Assembly (NCBI GenBank): GCA_037576215.1 | Contig: JBANDB010000008.1 | Span: forward strand, 3,658,001 to 3,722,000 | Length of the DNA: 64,000 bases | Origin: Armillaria gallica | Lineage: Eukaryota > Basidiomycota > Agaricomycetes > Agaricales > Physalacriaceae | Direction of reading: 5' to 3' | Shown: piece by piece, positions 45,306-56,256 of the stretch | How the letters are laid out: every line of letters starts with the position of its first letter | How positions within the stretch are numbered: position 1 is the stretch's first letter | Notes under the pieces: model-generated | Database searches by the model: none | Told to the model about the DNA's origin: nothing | The model's input: only the letters and a program-made list of their open reading frames with translations | Translations under genes and position numbers: made by a program

Positions 45306-46940
45306 CTAATTCAATGTCACCAATAACCCTCGATCCCTCAAGGCCTGCATCCTATCCAAAACCTCTCGCTGCAGCGGGCCACCACCCCTAGGCCCAATAA
45401 CTGCCGACGTCAAAGGGGTATTACACCTTTTCTCAAGCATTCTAACAACCAGCTCCTCCTCGATGGATTCGTACTCCCGCCATACCAGCTTTAGGTGCTC
45501 TAGATCTGGCACAAGGTCCTCCAAGCCCTCAACAAACTCGGGTGTGACAAGTTCACGATCGTATCTGTCTTCAATCATGAAGGATTCAACGATAACGAGG
45601 CGCTTGAGGTATACTGTTTCGGCGAGTGCCATTAGGACATACTTATAGGCGATAGGAACGGACAGCAAAGCTAGCTCTGTCAAACCGCCTGAAACTAAGA
45701 GCAAGTTCGACATGAACCTTCGCAGGCCGCTAGGGTCAAGGATGATGCTCTTCTTGCCTTCGCCCATGTTACGGAGCTCAAGGCGCTCCAACCTGGGGAA
45801 TTTGGCCAACCCTAGCGCTCCATCGGAATGTATTGTCGTCAGAGAAGTGATAGGTAAAACGGCATCGCCCTGGGGATATGGTAAATTGCACCGGGAGAAT
45901 TCTACGTGCTCGATATTAGGCAACTGACACAAAAACGCCGAAACGGAAGGGGTGTCATGATTGTTGTGGAATCGGACAGTGGTTATTTGATTCCACGGAA
46001 GAATAAAGTGGCGGGGATTGAAGTATGGGTTGCAGATCTTGAGTTCATGCAGGAGAGGGGCATTTCGGAAGAGAATGCATGGACTGGAGGTCCCTGATTG
46101 TGCCCCAAGCCCAATGGGAGATATGCCGAGGCACTTGAGGGAAGACCAGGAGAATTGAACTGTGTTATTTCCATCATCACGACGGAATACTGAAAAGTCG
46201 GGGCTTTCTCGATAGCACGGTTCAAATATGACTTCCTGGCATGCGTCTACACTCAGATATGGCACCATTTCTGGTCCACCCTGAGACCCGAGAGATGGGA
46301 GTAGAAGAGTCGCTAACATATGAGGATGCTCTGCCCCCTCGGGGGCACGGTCGTTCTCGCTCCTTACAACCGAGCGGATCCGCAGTGATAAGACATCCTT
46401 GGACTGTGCACGCTGCTGGAAAGCCCTGATGAGGTCGAGCTCACGACTGTGTATGTCCTGGACACCGATAGAGATGTACATGTGCTGCCACAGGCTGGGA
46501 GATGCGAGGTATACTCCCCGCCAGTAGGAGCACACCGATGCCAGTCGGATGGGAGTGAGAGATACAGCCTTATTCGTGTCCGACGACGGGAACATGTCGT
46601 CAACACTAGAATAGAGGGTCTGTTCGAATATTTCCTGGAGAACTTCGAACGGGAGACGGCGAACGGGGGAAAATAGAGATGCATATGTGGGAGCTACACG
46701 TTTAAGCCTCCCAAGATTGTACTGAAGAGCCTTTATAAGTTTTTCAAGGCGAATTATTTCAGATTTGAGTTTAGTATGGATTTTGACCATTTCGGCAGAA
46801 GGCGAAACCTGTTTTGCGGAGCGCAGAGAGCGAAGGACAGAAGGAAGAGCGTCAAGGTACGGCTTGTGCAACTCTTTGGTGCAGCCATCGCAGTAAATGT
46901 AAATGTTTTCTTCGAAGTTCATGTCGTGGTTCGAATTCAA
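45306..46940 (-). CDS. F-box protein with N-terminal coiled coil
   Basis: This is a single-exon 544-aa protein. A short cysteine pair (YCDGCTKE) near the start is followed by a coiled coil (VKIHTKLKSEIIRLEKLIKA) and the F-box VRRLPFEVLQEIFEQTL with LASVCSYWRGVYLASPSLW. The rest has leucine-rich, LRR-like spacing (SLKCLGISPIG, LERLELRNMGE, TELALLSVPIA). This coiled-coil/F-box layout is one of the most expanded families in Agaricomycetes. It probably acts in SCF-mediated ubiquitination; the target is unknown. It is divergent from the long PPR gene. Confidence 0.85.
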   Translation of the reverse strand: MNSNHDMNFEENIYIYCDGCTKELHKPYLDALPSVLRSLRSAKQVSPSAEMVKIHTKLKSEIIRLEKLIKALQYNLGRLKRVAPTYASLFSPVRRLPFEVLQEIFEQTLYSSVDDMFPSSDTNKAVSLTPIRLASVCSYWRGVYLASPSLWQHMYISIGVQDIHSRELDLIRAFQQRAQSKDVLSLRIRSVVRSENDRAPEGAEHPHMLATLLLPSLGSQGGPEMVPYLSVDACQEVIFEPCYRESPDFSVFRRDDGNNTVQFSWSSLKCLGISPIGLGAQSGTSSPCILFRNAPLLHELKICNPYFNPRHFILPWNQITTVRFHNNHDTPSVSAFLCQLPNIEHVEFSRCNLPYPQGDAVLPITSLTTIHSDGALGLAKFPRLERLELRNMGEGKKSIILDPSGLRRFMSNLLLVSGGLTELALLSVPIAYKYVLMALAETVYLKRLVIVESFMIEDRYDRELVTPEFVEGLEDLVPDLEHLKLVWREYESIEEELVVRMLEKRCNTPLTSAVIGPRGGGPLQREVLDRMQALRDRGLLVTLN

Positions 46941-47106
46941 GATGATCGGCCGTCGGTCCGGGGCCTGGTTCTCGCGTTACATAAGCCTACAGTTCTCTCC
47001 TCACCGACATCGTCCTTTGACGGCCAGCTAGAAGCACAGGTCGGGTGAGTAGCGCACTGTATTTTCTTCTCTGTTTCTAACTTTTTCCATCAGTTATGCG
47101 AGCTAT

Positions 47107-49818
47107 ATGCGATGCAATTGGCTTACAGGTGCCAATGTGCTCAGCGTTGTTTATCGCACCGTTGAGCAGGGGTCGTTCTCAGTATATGCTCTAAGGTCGT
47201 CGCGTACGCTTCCCTCAAGAACGTTTTTTCGGTCTGCAACAGCTTTGTCAAATGTCGAAATTCATCCCTCCCCGTCTCCAACATATTTTCCGTCATACCT
47301 GGATCCATCTCTTTCTTCACCCCAGCTGTCTCGCGCAGCCTCTCATGCCATAAGGATCTCCATGCACCGTGCCGATGTCAGCGGTGCATATCACATTTTC
47401 AACTCTGTCCGGTTCTCATCTTTGATGGCGAATTCCTCGGTCCTCAAGGATCCAGAGATGGTTGAAAAATACGAACCATTCAGAAACATTGCCATCAAGC
47501 TCCCTCGTCCCGTCTCGCCCCGATTATCCGCACATACTCTTCTCCATGCACTCATCCGGCAGGAGTTTTTCAGGAAAGCGTATAATGTATGCGATTGGAT
47601 GATGTCGAATGGAATACCTATCCATGTCACAACCTTGGAAGCTGTCATCAAGGGCTATTCGGCGTCATCTGCACCAAAAGCATGGATAAGGGAGCAGTAT
47701 ATCATGCTACAAGCTGCCCTCAAAACACCTGCTGTGTTTGATCCGGGGCCCGCCGCGACCAAGGATGAATTCATCATCTCCACTCTCCAGATCTTGCAGT
47801 CCGCCCGGGCATACAAGCAGAGACGCACGGACCGTATGTTCCGAGCATTGATTGGCAGCTGTATCCTGCATGGAGAGATAATTCTCGCATCATTGATATT
47901 TGTCGGCCTTGTTCATGACTGGGAAGTCAAGGATGCCCTTGCGGAAGAGCTGGATTCTTTGGCACAGGAATCAAGCGAGGAGACGGAGAAATCACGACAT
48001 TTGCTAACCAACTATCAACATCTTCGGCAAGTCTGTAGCAAGCCACGCTCCCTTTCCTTGCAGACCATCGTATCCTCTATCAACGAAAAGTTATCTCAAA
48101 GACCCGTCGACGACGCTTCAAAAGCAGAGTTTGACGCGTCCTTGCAAGCTCTAGCCAACTTAGCAGTCCTCCTTGACCTTCGCGAATATCCATTCTCCGA
48201 TATCGCAACCCTCATCCGTGCTCTCTATCGCTGTCCTTACAGTGAGAGAAAAGTCTGGATACTGGACAAAGACAATAAGGCGACGCAGGTGAAGGCTTAT
48301 GATTATTTTCATAGCGTTCTCAGACGGCTACTTGATGATCTCCCGCCACAACGTCCCCTTCGTGAAGAACCATTCATCCACAAGGCTATCACCCCTCCTA
48401 AAAATGTTCCCCCACTTCCATCCCGCATAGTGACTCATCGACAGTTGCCCATGCTAGACCTTCACAGCTGCAACGCTTTACTGCACTACTCCCTTACTCA
48501 CCGTTCTTCGTTGAAGAAAGCAGATCGTATTCTCAGCTACATGACCGAGCGTGAAAAGCCATTATGGCCGGATATTGTGACGTATAATACTCTTATTCGG
48601 TCGGGTACCCGTTTAAAACGCTCTGATATCACAAATGCTGCCATGAACATTCTACGGAACGAGGAGCATTTGGTTGGTCTTGGTCTCTCATCAGACGCTG
48701 CTGATGTATTCCTCGGGTCGGCACCGTCACATCCGGTAGCGCCAGGTTCCAATCGTGTCTCAAAGGCGCGTTATCGGACACAGACGGAAAACATAACGCT
48801 CCGTGCTCCCCCCTCGGTTGCTGCCAAAGTACCCGACATTGTAACCCTCACATCACACCTCAAGAATCTTACCGAGACCGGAAACTACGGCGGTATAATC
48901 CAGCTGCTCTCCATGATCTTTCCCAAACTGTCCACGACAGATCTTTTCTCACCATGGGAGTTCCGCCCCGTCTTGCTCAGCAGGGTAGCCAAGGAGCTAA
49001 CGCAGTCGTACATTCGTCGCGGGGTGGAGTATGGGCCCATATTCTTTGCAACGATGATAGAGGGACTCAGAGAGGGTGGGCACACTGGTCTTGCCGAGCG
49101 CGTGTGGAATCTTGCAAGATGGTCTGAGCGAGCGAGTTTCGTCCCAGAAATGAACTCTACGAATAGACCCTGGAGGTTGCACATCCAAGCGTATACGGTG
49201 ATGGTATCGTGCTACGCCCGGGAGGCCAACTACGTCGGATTCTTCCCCCAGGTGAAGGGATGGGGTTACGACAACGAAACCCGGGACAACATCCGTATGA
49301 ACCGCTTCGGCCCACGGCGCGATGTGGGGAGACGATCCGCGTTTGCGTTTTACCTTTCATTTTGCGATGAATCGATGAACCGTGATTTCATGGAGCTCGC
49401 GCAGAGAGCGATAGCTCTCGGGATGGAGGTGGATCCGAAGCGGACCAAGGAGCCAAAAGCTGATGCAAAGTTCTTTTATGCCGTGCTGCAAGCCCTGGTG
49501 CCTTCAGAGTTACTTCCTACGAGTGGTGTGAGGCGTCCATGGCTTCGCCTGCTCGACGAAGAACTTGCACTTGGTCTTCGTCCTCGGTACGAAGCCTGCG
49601 ACTCTGTACACATGGACAGTCTTTATCGAGTCGCGGCTGACATGTATGCCGCTGGACTTCAAGTATCTCCTGGCGTCCAGTACTTCTTGCGGCAAAAGTT
49701 CGATAGACAAAAGGGAGGGTTCCAGATCGTGAGGGAGACGTTCTCATCTCATACAGAGCCGGAAATTCAGAGCAAATGGCAACGGAAGCATCGTTTGAGT
49801 AGACATGTAGACACGTAG
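47107..49818 (+). CDS. large PPR-like protein, probably mitochondrial
   Basis: This is a single-exon 903-aa protein. The basic, Ser-rich N-terminus (RSSRTLPSRTFFRSATALS) fits a mitochondrial presequence. Helical-hairpin segments include TLLHALIRQEFFRKAYNVCD, LIGSCILHGEIILASLIFVG, and a clear PPR unit WPDIVTYNTLIRSGTRLKRS. Late units are FFATMIEGLREGGHTGLAER and YTVMVSCYAREANY. The end is basic (KWQRKHRLSRHV). RNA processing or mitoribosome assembly is likely by family knowledge. The start could be a nearby ATG; the one used is the first in a long open frame. Confidence 0.7.
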   Translation: MRCNWLTGANVLSVVYRTVEQGSFSVYALRSSRTLPSRTFFRSATALSNVEIHPSPSPTYFPSYLDPSLSSPQLSRAASHAIRISMHRADVSGAYHIFNSVRFSSLMANSSVLKDPEMVEKYEPFRNIAIKLPRPVSPRLSAHTLLHALIRQEFFRKAYNVCDWMMSNGIPIHVTTLEAVIKGYSASSAPKAWIREQYIMLQAALKTPAVFDPGPAATKDEFIISTLQILQSARAYKQRRTDRMFRALIGSCILHGEIILASLIFVGLVHDWEVKDALAEELDSLAQESSEETEKSRHLLTNYQHLRQVCSKPRSLSLQTIVSSINEKLSQRPVDDASKAEFDASLQALANLAVLLDLREYPFSDIATLIRALYRCPYSERKVWILDKDNKATQVKAYDYFHSVLRRLLDDLPPQRPLREEPFIHKAITPPKNVPPLPSRIVTHRQLPMLDLHSCNALLHYSLTHRSSLKKADRILSYMTEREKPLWPDIVTYNTLIRSGTRLKRSDITNAAMNILRNEEHLVGLGLSSDAADVFLGSAPSHPVAPGSNRVSKARYRTQTENITLRAPPSVAAKVPDIVTLTSHLKNLTETGNYGGIIQLLSMIFPKLSTTDLFSPWEFRPVLLSRVAKELTQSYIRRGVEYGPIFFATMIEGLREGGHTGLAERVWNLARWSERASFVPEMNSTNRPWRLHIQAYTVMVSCYAREANYVGFFPQVKGWGYDNETRDNIRMNRFGPRRDVGRRSAFAFYLSFCDESMNRDFMELAQRAIALGMEVDPKRTKEPKADAKFFYAVLQALVPSELLPTSGVRRPWLRLLDEELALGLRPRYEACDSVHMDSLYRVAADMYAAGLQVSPGVQYFLRQKFDRQKGGFQIVRETFSSHTEPEIQSKWQRKHRLSRHVDT

Positions 49819-49881
49819 AGTTGTTCTCAGTGAGTAGCGCAGTAAATCGGGTTAATATTTATGGTGTATTATTGTCTGGGG

Positions 49882-50514
49882 TCATGGTGGTGAATTGTTT
49901 GAAGGCACCTCTGTAGGCTTTTCCCCTGTACCTCGAAGGAAGATAGCGCCCATGGCACCAACAATTTCCCTAGCCTTGTACTCCTTTGCAGCATCAGCCA
50001 GCTCATCCACCACCGCTTGCAGCCTCTCGGGTATGTCCTTCGGCGCCCTGTGCCCCTTCTTCGTAACAAAAACCAAATCCGCTTTCCTGCCCTTCTCGAG
50101 TTCCTTCCTGACGTTGTTGAACTTGTGCGTCAAATCCGAAGGAGCCATGTTCCATGTGAACTGGAACTCCTTATGCTCTGCCTTGCGATGACTTTCTAAT
50201 CGTTTCGCCTTGGACGCCTTCATCTTTTCATGCTCTTTCCACCGTTCTACCAGCTTCGCAATCGGTTTGGGGTGAGTTGACACTAGTTCGACTTTGTATT
50301 TTTTGACATCGATGGTCTCGAGGTAGTCCTTGAGGATGATTTCCCGCAGTTGGCCTGTCTCAGGATCAACGAGGTGGACCGTTTCGTAGGGAATTCGTTT
50401 GTTTTCGAGCCGGTATTTGCTTCCTGACATGAAAACCGGTGTAGAGTGCAAGTGACGGACCTGGCGGCCAGAGAGCCTCACAACGGCACTGCGGAACGCC
50501 ACAAATGAAGCCAT
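49882..50514 (-). CDS. mitochondrial translation initiation factor IF-3
   Basis: From ATG 50514 the protein starts with a presequence-like MASFVAFRSAVVRLSGRQVR. Family blocks follow: RLENKRIPYETVHLVDPETG, the linker helix rich in Lys/Glu, EFQFTWNMAPSDLTHKFNNV, LEKGRKADLVFVTKKGH, and a C-terminal helix with AAKEYKAREIVGAMG. The open frame extends to 50673, but the internal ATG is preferred because it gives a clean mitochondrial targeting peptide. IF-3 prevents mitoribosome subunit joining and checks the initiator codon. It is convergent with the PPR gene, 63 bp apart. Confidence 0.85.
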   Translation of the reverse strand: MASFVAFRSAVVRLSGRQVRHLHSTPVFMSGSKYRLENKRIPYETVHLVDPETGQLREIILKDYLETIDVKKYKVELVSTHPKPIAKLVERWKEHEKMKASKAKRLESHRKAEHKEFQFTWNMAPSDLTHKFNNVRKELEKGRKADLVFVTKKGHRAPKDIPERLQAVVDELADAAKEYKAREIVGAMGAIFLRGTGEKPTEVPSNNSPP

Positions 50515-50853
50515 GGATTGACCTAGTTCGAAGTTATTGGCAAAGTCGCGTCGAATCGTGGCATGTACTGACCTTGCTTTCGCGTCGTGTTTCTCCCTCT
50601 GTACAAACCGGATTGCTTCGAAGAGAATCACTGTGCTGAATGAAGGGTAAATACTGATGTCGGTCAGAGACAAATTTTCTCATTTCTGGAACTCACCGTT
50701 CGAGATCGTGGTGGTCAAAAGCAGTACTATCGTATTGTCACCGAATCCCCATGGGCAACAATGAGCACCGCCACGCTACCCAAGTTTCCCGATAAACGAG
50801 CAGATATCGAGATGAGTATTCAATGATAGGTATTAAAAGTACAAAGATATATT
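50515..50853. other. intergenic between IF-3 and FLX1, no separate gene seen
   Basis: It holds the IF-3 promoter side and the FLX1 3' flank. An in-frame upward extension of IF-3 to 50673 is possible but disfavoured. Confidence 0.5.
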
Positions 50854-52139
50854 CTAATCTAGGGTTCCCTGACTTGCTGCCCTGTTTGCAGCGGTTGATC
50901 TGAATAACCATGCCAGGTTCTCGTACACAACGAATGTGACGCAGGTACCTGGCAAAACTCTCACAAAATTGGTCCCAAGACCACGATAAAATCCACGTAA
51001 ACCCTCCTGCTGCCAAGTTTTTAATATGGTAGTCCGGATATTAGGATAAAGATGCGCCGTTGCATTGGTATTCTGACAAAAGAATCAGCAAAAGCCGAAT
51101 GGTTAGAAACAAGGCAGTATATACTTGTATTCGTGATCGTACGACCTGGTACGGATACGTTATGGCCAACGCTTCCAGCTTGCTGGCGCCAGACATGATC
51201 GTGTAGGCGGTATTTGACTGTCCCAAATATACATCAGTCACAAAAACCTGACCAATCGCTCCACGCACCAGTTTGTCGACGTCAGGCGTCCAAGGTTGAC
51301 CCGACTTCTGAAATTGTCTCTTCTTCCTCTCAAATCCCCAGCGTTTCATCTGTTCATACCCCATGAACTGGATGGCTCCATTGCTGACACCAAAGAGCCC
51401 CAGCCATGTGCCGCGAAAAAGTCCTCGCCAGCCCTCGGACTGAACAATAGTTCGGAGACCGTCTGAACGGAAGATGAATTAGAATCACGATGTCATGTGT
51501 GACGAATCAAATGAGCGTACGCCATAGGCCACGGTAGGCATGGGGAGAGCTTGCGTCACTGGTGAACATACGCACTCGGACTACCCACAGAGGGTTGGTC
51601 ATTACAGCCGTCACAGCACCTGTACAACGTCAGTACAGACACTCATTGAGCATCAGGGAGTACGTACTTGCTTCGGCGGAACAAATCAGATACTCTGCAG
51701 AGGACAGCGGTCGAGTAATATCGTCTCCAGAGGCGCGTTTTTTGAGCATATTATAACTAACACCCGATCAGAAGGAGTGAGAGAGCTAGGAAGTTGGTCT
51801 TACAATAGAAAGTAAAACCCCCAGCTTGTCGCATTGCCTGCAATATTAGGACCTACTCCACGATACAGCCCCTTCCATCCCTGTTGTTGCTTGATATCCT
51901 TCAGAGCGTACCATATATGTTTTCCGAACGCTCCCTTTGGATTTGTCTCGGACACTTGAAATTGGACTTTGAGACGGTCGAGAGGGTTCATACAAAGCGT
52001 AGCGACGACACCAGCACCAATTCCTGCAGCTGCATGATCCTGAATGGAAGAGTTAATTTAGCTGCCAAGGTCGCGAGAAAACATTAGAATATCGCACCAA
52101 GGCAGTTGTAGGAAAGAAGCTGGGTGGTTGCTTCACCAT
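50854..52139 (-). CDS. FLX1: mitochondrial FAD/folate carrier (FLX1, SLC25A32 type)
   Basis: This is a six-helix inner-membrane carrier with three repeats. The start at 52139 (MVKQPPSFFPTTAL) is joined over a GTGCGA intron to DHAAAGIGAGVVATLCMNPL. Carrier signatures are NPLDRLKVQFQ (repeat 1), NPLWVVRVCMF (repeat 2) and YPYQVVRSRIQ (repeat 3). The last two patterns are characteristic of the FLX1/folate branch. Matrix-side helices end GWKGLYRGVGPN, GWRGLFRGTWLG and GLRGFYRGLGTN. The last exon ends SQGTLD at 50854. At least six introns are present. The carrier supplies FAD or folate to mitochondria. An out-of-frame open reading frame from 52320 overlaps this start (see findings). Confidence 0.92.
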
Positions 52140-52812
52140 TCCAGCGGCCGCTGGGCAATTTCGACGCGCCTGTAGCAAGTCCTCCGAACGCTACGTAGAA
52201 CAACGTGAAAGCGAAAAGTAAGGAACTGGTGTTAGGTAATCGAGGAATGACTCTGATGTCGGGCCGGAGAGCCGGTCCATCACCTGCGCGTCGTCGGTAG
52301 CTTTTCTTCGACGTCTTCATTTCGAGTATTCCACAACCTGTGGACTTGGATTGCTTGCTGTCTCAAAACTGTCTCTGTTTAGTCTTCCATTTGAAAGCTA
52401 TAGTTCCCCAACCTCTTCAAGGCTAGATGCAGACTCTCTTCGAAAAAGACCAATGTCCGGTTCACATGTCGCAGTGATTGCATTCCTGAGGCCTCGATTC
52501 GCCGCGATATACAATATACATCAGCCAATGATATGTACATCAACTCCGGGTCAACAGCATCCATTAAATCAATCTTTCATCAGCGGCACTAGAAGGTGTG
52601 TAGAAGAGGGAGAACCGTTGACGGACCATTTCTCATGTCTCAGGGCCAACAGAACGAAGACATTGAGGATGTCGCATGGGCGATCCTCGTTTTGGGTCTC
52701 CATTCCCTTTCCCGAATTACCTAGGGCAGTTCAGATCGTATATTAATGGACATCCTGCTGGGAATAGCTTTCCCCAGTACCTCTGCACGAGTCTTCCCTC
52801 ACGGCCTAGTGG
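52140..52812. other. intergenic; includes the start of duplicated segment copy 1
   Basis: The FLX1 promoter lies at the left. From about 52520 on, sequence is homologous to 55960-56256. An open frame 52084-52320 (minus, 78 aa) has one hydrophobic helix but no recognised family. Confidence 0.5.
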
Positions 52813-53690
52813 ATGTCAGTCATGACTTTGTCAAAGAAGTTCCTCTTCCTTCTTCTCGGCGTACAGCTGCAAACCTGCGTAGCAGCTCTGGATCCTCGCT
52901 CTCTGTCGTGGAGTAGAGCGCTCCATGTTGCCAGTAGACAAGTTTCTGGCATCCCATCGCAGTGTCAGACATCCTGCTCTGCTGCTAGTGACTTGGTCAA
53001 TGCGGTACCTGAATTTTCCCTCTCAGATTATTTTCTGTTCATTTATTATTTGCAAAGGATTGTACTCCAACTCAGTGCTGCACGTCTAGCTTCGAAAACA
53101 ACTATGTGTCATGCATTGAATGTGTTGGGAGTGCGGCGAACCTTACGGATTATTCTCAATTTCAAACGATCGTGGATCGTGCGTTCATTGTATTATTGTT
53201 CCTTGCATCAAAAGCTCACGATTGTACAGAGTTGGTCGTTTTGTGCTCGGCTAATGGAATAGCAATACCCAAAATGACTTTCCCCGGTCAAGATCCAAAT
53301 AGGCAACTGTCTACTTCAGCCATACCATCGTCTACCTCAGGCGCAGCATCTGGTACTGGCGGTGGCAGCAGCACGTCAATTTCACATTCAACCATATCGG
53401 AGACTTCCGTTATCACGGCTATTTCATCCCAAACCTCCGCTTCTACTAGTATATCCAGCATTTCACGAAGTACAATAACTTCCCTTGCGCCGGCATCATC
53501 GACGTCTGTTACCGAACGTTCGAGTGCAGCTGCATCAGCAATTACCACACCTGCGTCATCGGCAAGCACTACATCTGCAGCTTCAGGAACTGCTCCCGCG
53601 CCTGCAGGAACTGCTGACTCGGCCGTGGCATTGGAGAGCGATATGTTGTGGATGGTGCCTGCCTTGGTTGCCTTTTTCTTCTCGGTGTAA
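52813..53690 (+). CDS. cysteine-rich, Ser/Thr-rich secreted protein, probable GPI anchor (copy A)
   Basis: Exons 52813-53004, 53058-53178 and 53230-53690 sum to 774 nt (257 aa). A signal peptide (KKFLFLLLGVQLQTCVAA) is followed by a compact cysteine domain with C..C (QCQTSC), CTPTQCC, CIECVG and a final C before ANG, eight or nine cysteines in about 90 residues. A Ser/Thr-rich stalk (STSISSISRSTITSLAP) follows, then a C-terminal hydrophobic tail MLWMVPALVAFFFSV after small residues, as in GPI-attachment signals. The architecture recalls CFEM-like wall proteins, but the cysteine pattern is not the CFEM consensus. The function is unknown; cell-wall or surface location is inferred. A paralogue lies at 56257-57096. 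Confidence 0.78.
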
Positions 53691-54229
53691 AGCTTTGCTG
53701 ATCGGGGCATTTTGGTGTGGTATGGGGGCGCCAGTGGACCGGTGTATTGACCATAACCGAGGACAGTTATTAAGTATCACCTGACGTCTTATCCTTCCTA
53801 TGTACTAAGTATGCTCTTGAAAGTATTCTGCTTCCAGGTGTAATCGCCGTTTCAATACAGGCCAAATACCTGAAATCAATATCAAGAGTCGTTCATCTTT
53901 CCTCCACCCAGCACTTCTTTATAGTATGACCGTCAACACAATACCCACATGCGAAAGCTTACCGCGTAGATGCGAGAGGACTTTTTTTAGCGGCTCGTTT
54001 GACTTTTCAATTCCACCACTCGTCGCAGTATGAAGCATATTTCGTCTTGAAGTTCTATGCTTGATCATCCAAGTCAGAGCAACATCATCACGCCTTTGAC
54101 GGGCCATGATTAGCTTTCTGGGAATACAATGACTCGAAGTCAATAAGGTGGACGTCTTAACTTGTACAACTCGACTGACGTCCTTCTCATTCGCGACTGG
54201 CGCATTACACTAGGCTCCACATCTTTTGA
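53691..54229. other. 3' flank of copy A, no gene seen
   Basis: This stretch is inside the duplicated segment and aligns with 57097-57640. No gene is supported. Confidence 0.5.
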
Positions 54230-54710
54230 ATGCCTGTACAACTCAAAGAACAACTTTCAGAGGAACAGAATCTGCCCGCCCTCCGTCGAGGAGTCCCTAT
54301 TTCAGGAAAAGTGGTGATGCCCAAGTATGGAAGCTCCCTTGTTTTGTCCCACCAACTACACGCTAATCTCAACGGTTCTCCTTGTAATTGGTAGTACTCT
54401 CACTCCGAAAAGCGCATCAATTTCACAAGCACACCTCAATATCTGCTGAGCCTATGCCCTTTGAAGCGAGAGGCGCTATGAAGAGACAAAGGGTGAGAGT
54501 GCATTTTATCTTTCATATCTCTTTCATATCCTCTCTAATGCATATCTACAGGTCGGCGAAGGGTTTGGGAACCGGACTAAGTCTCTGGAAACTCTTCCGG
54601 TGGAATACAGACTCGTCACAGGTCCGAGTCTCGCCTGCCACAACCCGCCTGTCTTCCGGTATGGTTTAGTCTCCACTTCCAACACTATGTGCTTCAACAT
54701 CACATCGTAG
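54230..54710 (+). CDS. unrecognised small gene (candidate)
   Basis: ATG 54230 opens MPVQLKEQLSEEQNLPALRR and GVPISGKVVMPKYGSSLVLS. A second open part from about 54388 reads LRKAHQFHKHTSISAEPM and ends at a GTGAGA donor. After TCTACAG comes VGEGFGNRTKSLETLPVEYR and CHNPPVFRYGLVSTSNTM, with a stop at 54708. The first intron junction is not resolved. No family is recognised. The first ~20 codons lie in the duplicated segment: copy 2 has a diverged counterpart near 57615 (GQLSEEQKPRG) that stops early. It could be a young or dying gene. Confidence 0.3.
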
Positions 54711-56256
54711 AGGTGCCTGAGAACCCAGAGAATGAACATGACCCCGAAGACATCAGAGTGAGAAGTATCATTATATTCCCCTCATGCCACGTAACTCAGT
54801 AAGTATCTCCAATGTCGTTGTCGCTTGCCACTACTCACATATGTGAATCCTATCTCACTCGACTGCGATACCGTCATCGCGATGTATTCCAACTACACTC
54901 AAGCAGACCAGGAGCTTAGGGACGAGGATCACGCCGAAGTGGGTGTCAAATGAGCGAGGGAGGGTCCATGTGGTATCTGGGACTCCCATTAGTTGCCACT
55001 GGTCATACTGATTTTCCAGATGAATCGTTTCTCACCAGCGTAGACTTTCATTGTCATGCTGTCATCTACTCTGTTGTATTTGCATCACTGTCTGTGATAG
55101 CCGTATACTACAATTGATTCAACCCGGACAGAAAGGTACTGACTCGGATTATTCAGGGATATCTCAAGTCGGATTGATCTACGAAAATAAGGATTGTTAT
55201 ACAGTATCGGCCAGGAGCGCAAAAGCTGCTATCGTTACGACAATCAATATGCTGTGAAACGACCTGGGCGTAACGGTGAGAGCTTCAGGATGTAACGAAA
55301 GTTTTTGTTTTTGTTTTCCCTCCCTCCGGAGTTACTATTGAGCTACTATCCTAATAATTTCTTTCCCTTCATATAAGGTATTCACGACAAGGCCACGCAG
55401 ACCATGCACTGTGAGAATATGCACTCCCAAGGACATGCGCTCACTATGATATCGACGATTGTACTTAGTATGACTGACTCTGATTTCCACAACACCTCTC
55501 GCCAGGCGCTAGTAGCGACGCGAGCACGGTCCAGGTTCGGCAGACATCATAAATAACGTTCATCAATCAAGATTACCGCTGGTGCGTAGTAGTGTTGAGG
55601 ATTATGGTTTCACAGCCACTGGGCCGACGGCGTAGCCGTCTTTGTTTTACATTATTTTGATTTTCGTATCGATCACTACCGTAACTTGGCTTCGTACCAC
55701 CTCTTCCTCGTATTTATACCGGAATATACGTTCGTTCAAGCCATACCCGTCACGTCCTTTGTGCCTGTCGACGTCTATTCCCAACAAGTAGCAGCGGAGA
55801 ATACCTTTATGCGTTGGTAGGCGTGTTAGAACTGACGTTCTACATCCATTGAAGGACTTTTCTTCATACGGGTTAAAGACGGTAGACCGGAAGTTTATGA
55901 GATCATCGAGGATCATCACCGCACGACCACGTGCTCGGTTCGACAACTTACATCAGCCTTGCATCAGCCCAACATCAGCGTACATCACCTCCGGGTCCAC
56001 ATTTTCCATTCAATCGAATCGAACCGATCTTTTGTCAGCGGCAGAAGGTGTTTAGAAGAGAAGATAACGATAATGGACCATTTTTCATGTCTCAGGTGAC
56101 TCGGAGGATATGCTCGCAATCCTCGCCTTGGGTCTCCATTTCCTTACCTAGGGCGAAGTTTTTAAATAATCGTATATTAATGGACATACGTTGGGAATCG
56201 CTTCTGCTTGTCCCCCCCCAGCACCTGTGCACGAGACTTCACTCACGACCTAGTGG
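54711..56256. other. 1.5-kb spacer between the duplicated segments
   Basis: No gene is supported. Short open frames at 55051-55257 (plus) and 55647-55946 (minus) have no family character. The duplicated segment resumes at about 55960. Confidence 0.45.

Larger units (their letters stand above)
52520..54275 (+). repeat. segmental duplication, copy 1
   Basis: It aligns by eye with 55960-57675 over promoter, whole gene, 3' flank and the head of the next open frame. Shared anchors are TACATCA.CTCCGGGTC, AGCTGCAAACCTGCGTAGC, ACACAATACCCACATGCGAA and CACGCCTTTGACGGG. The offset is about 3.44 kb. Confidence 0.85.
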
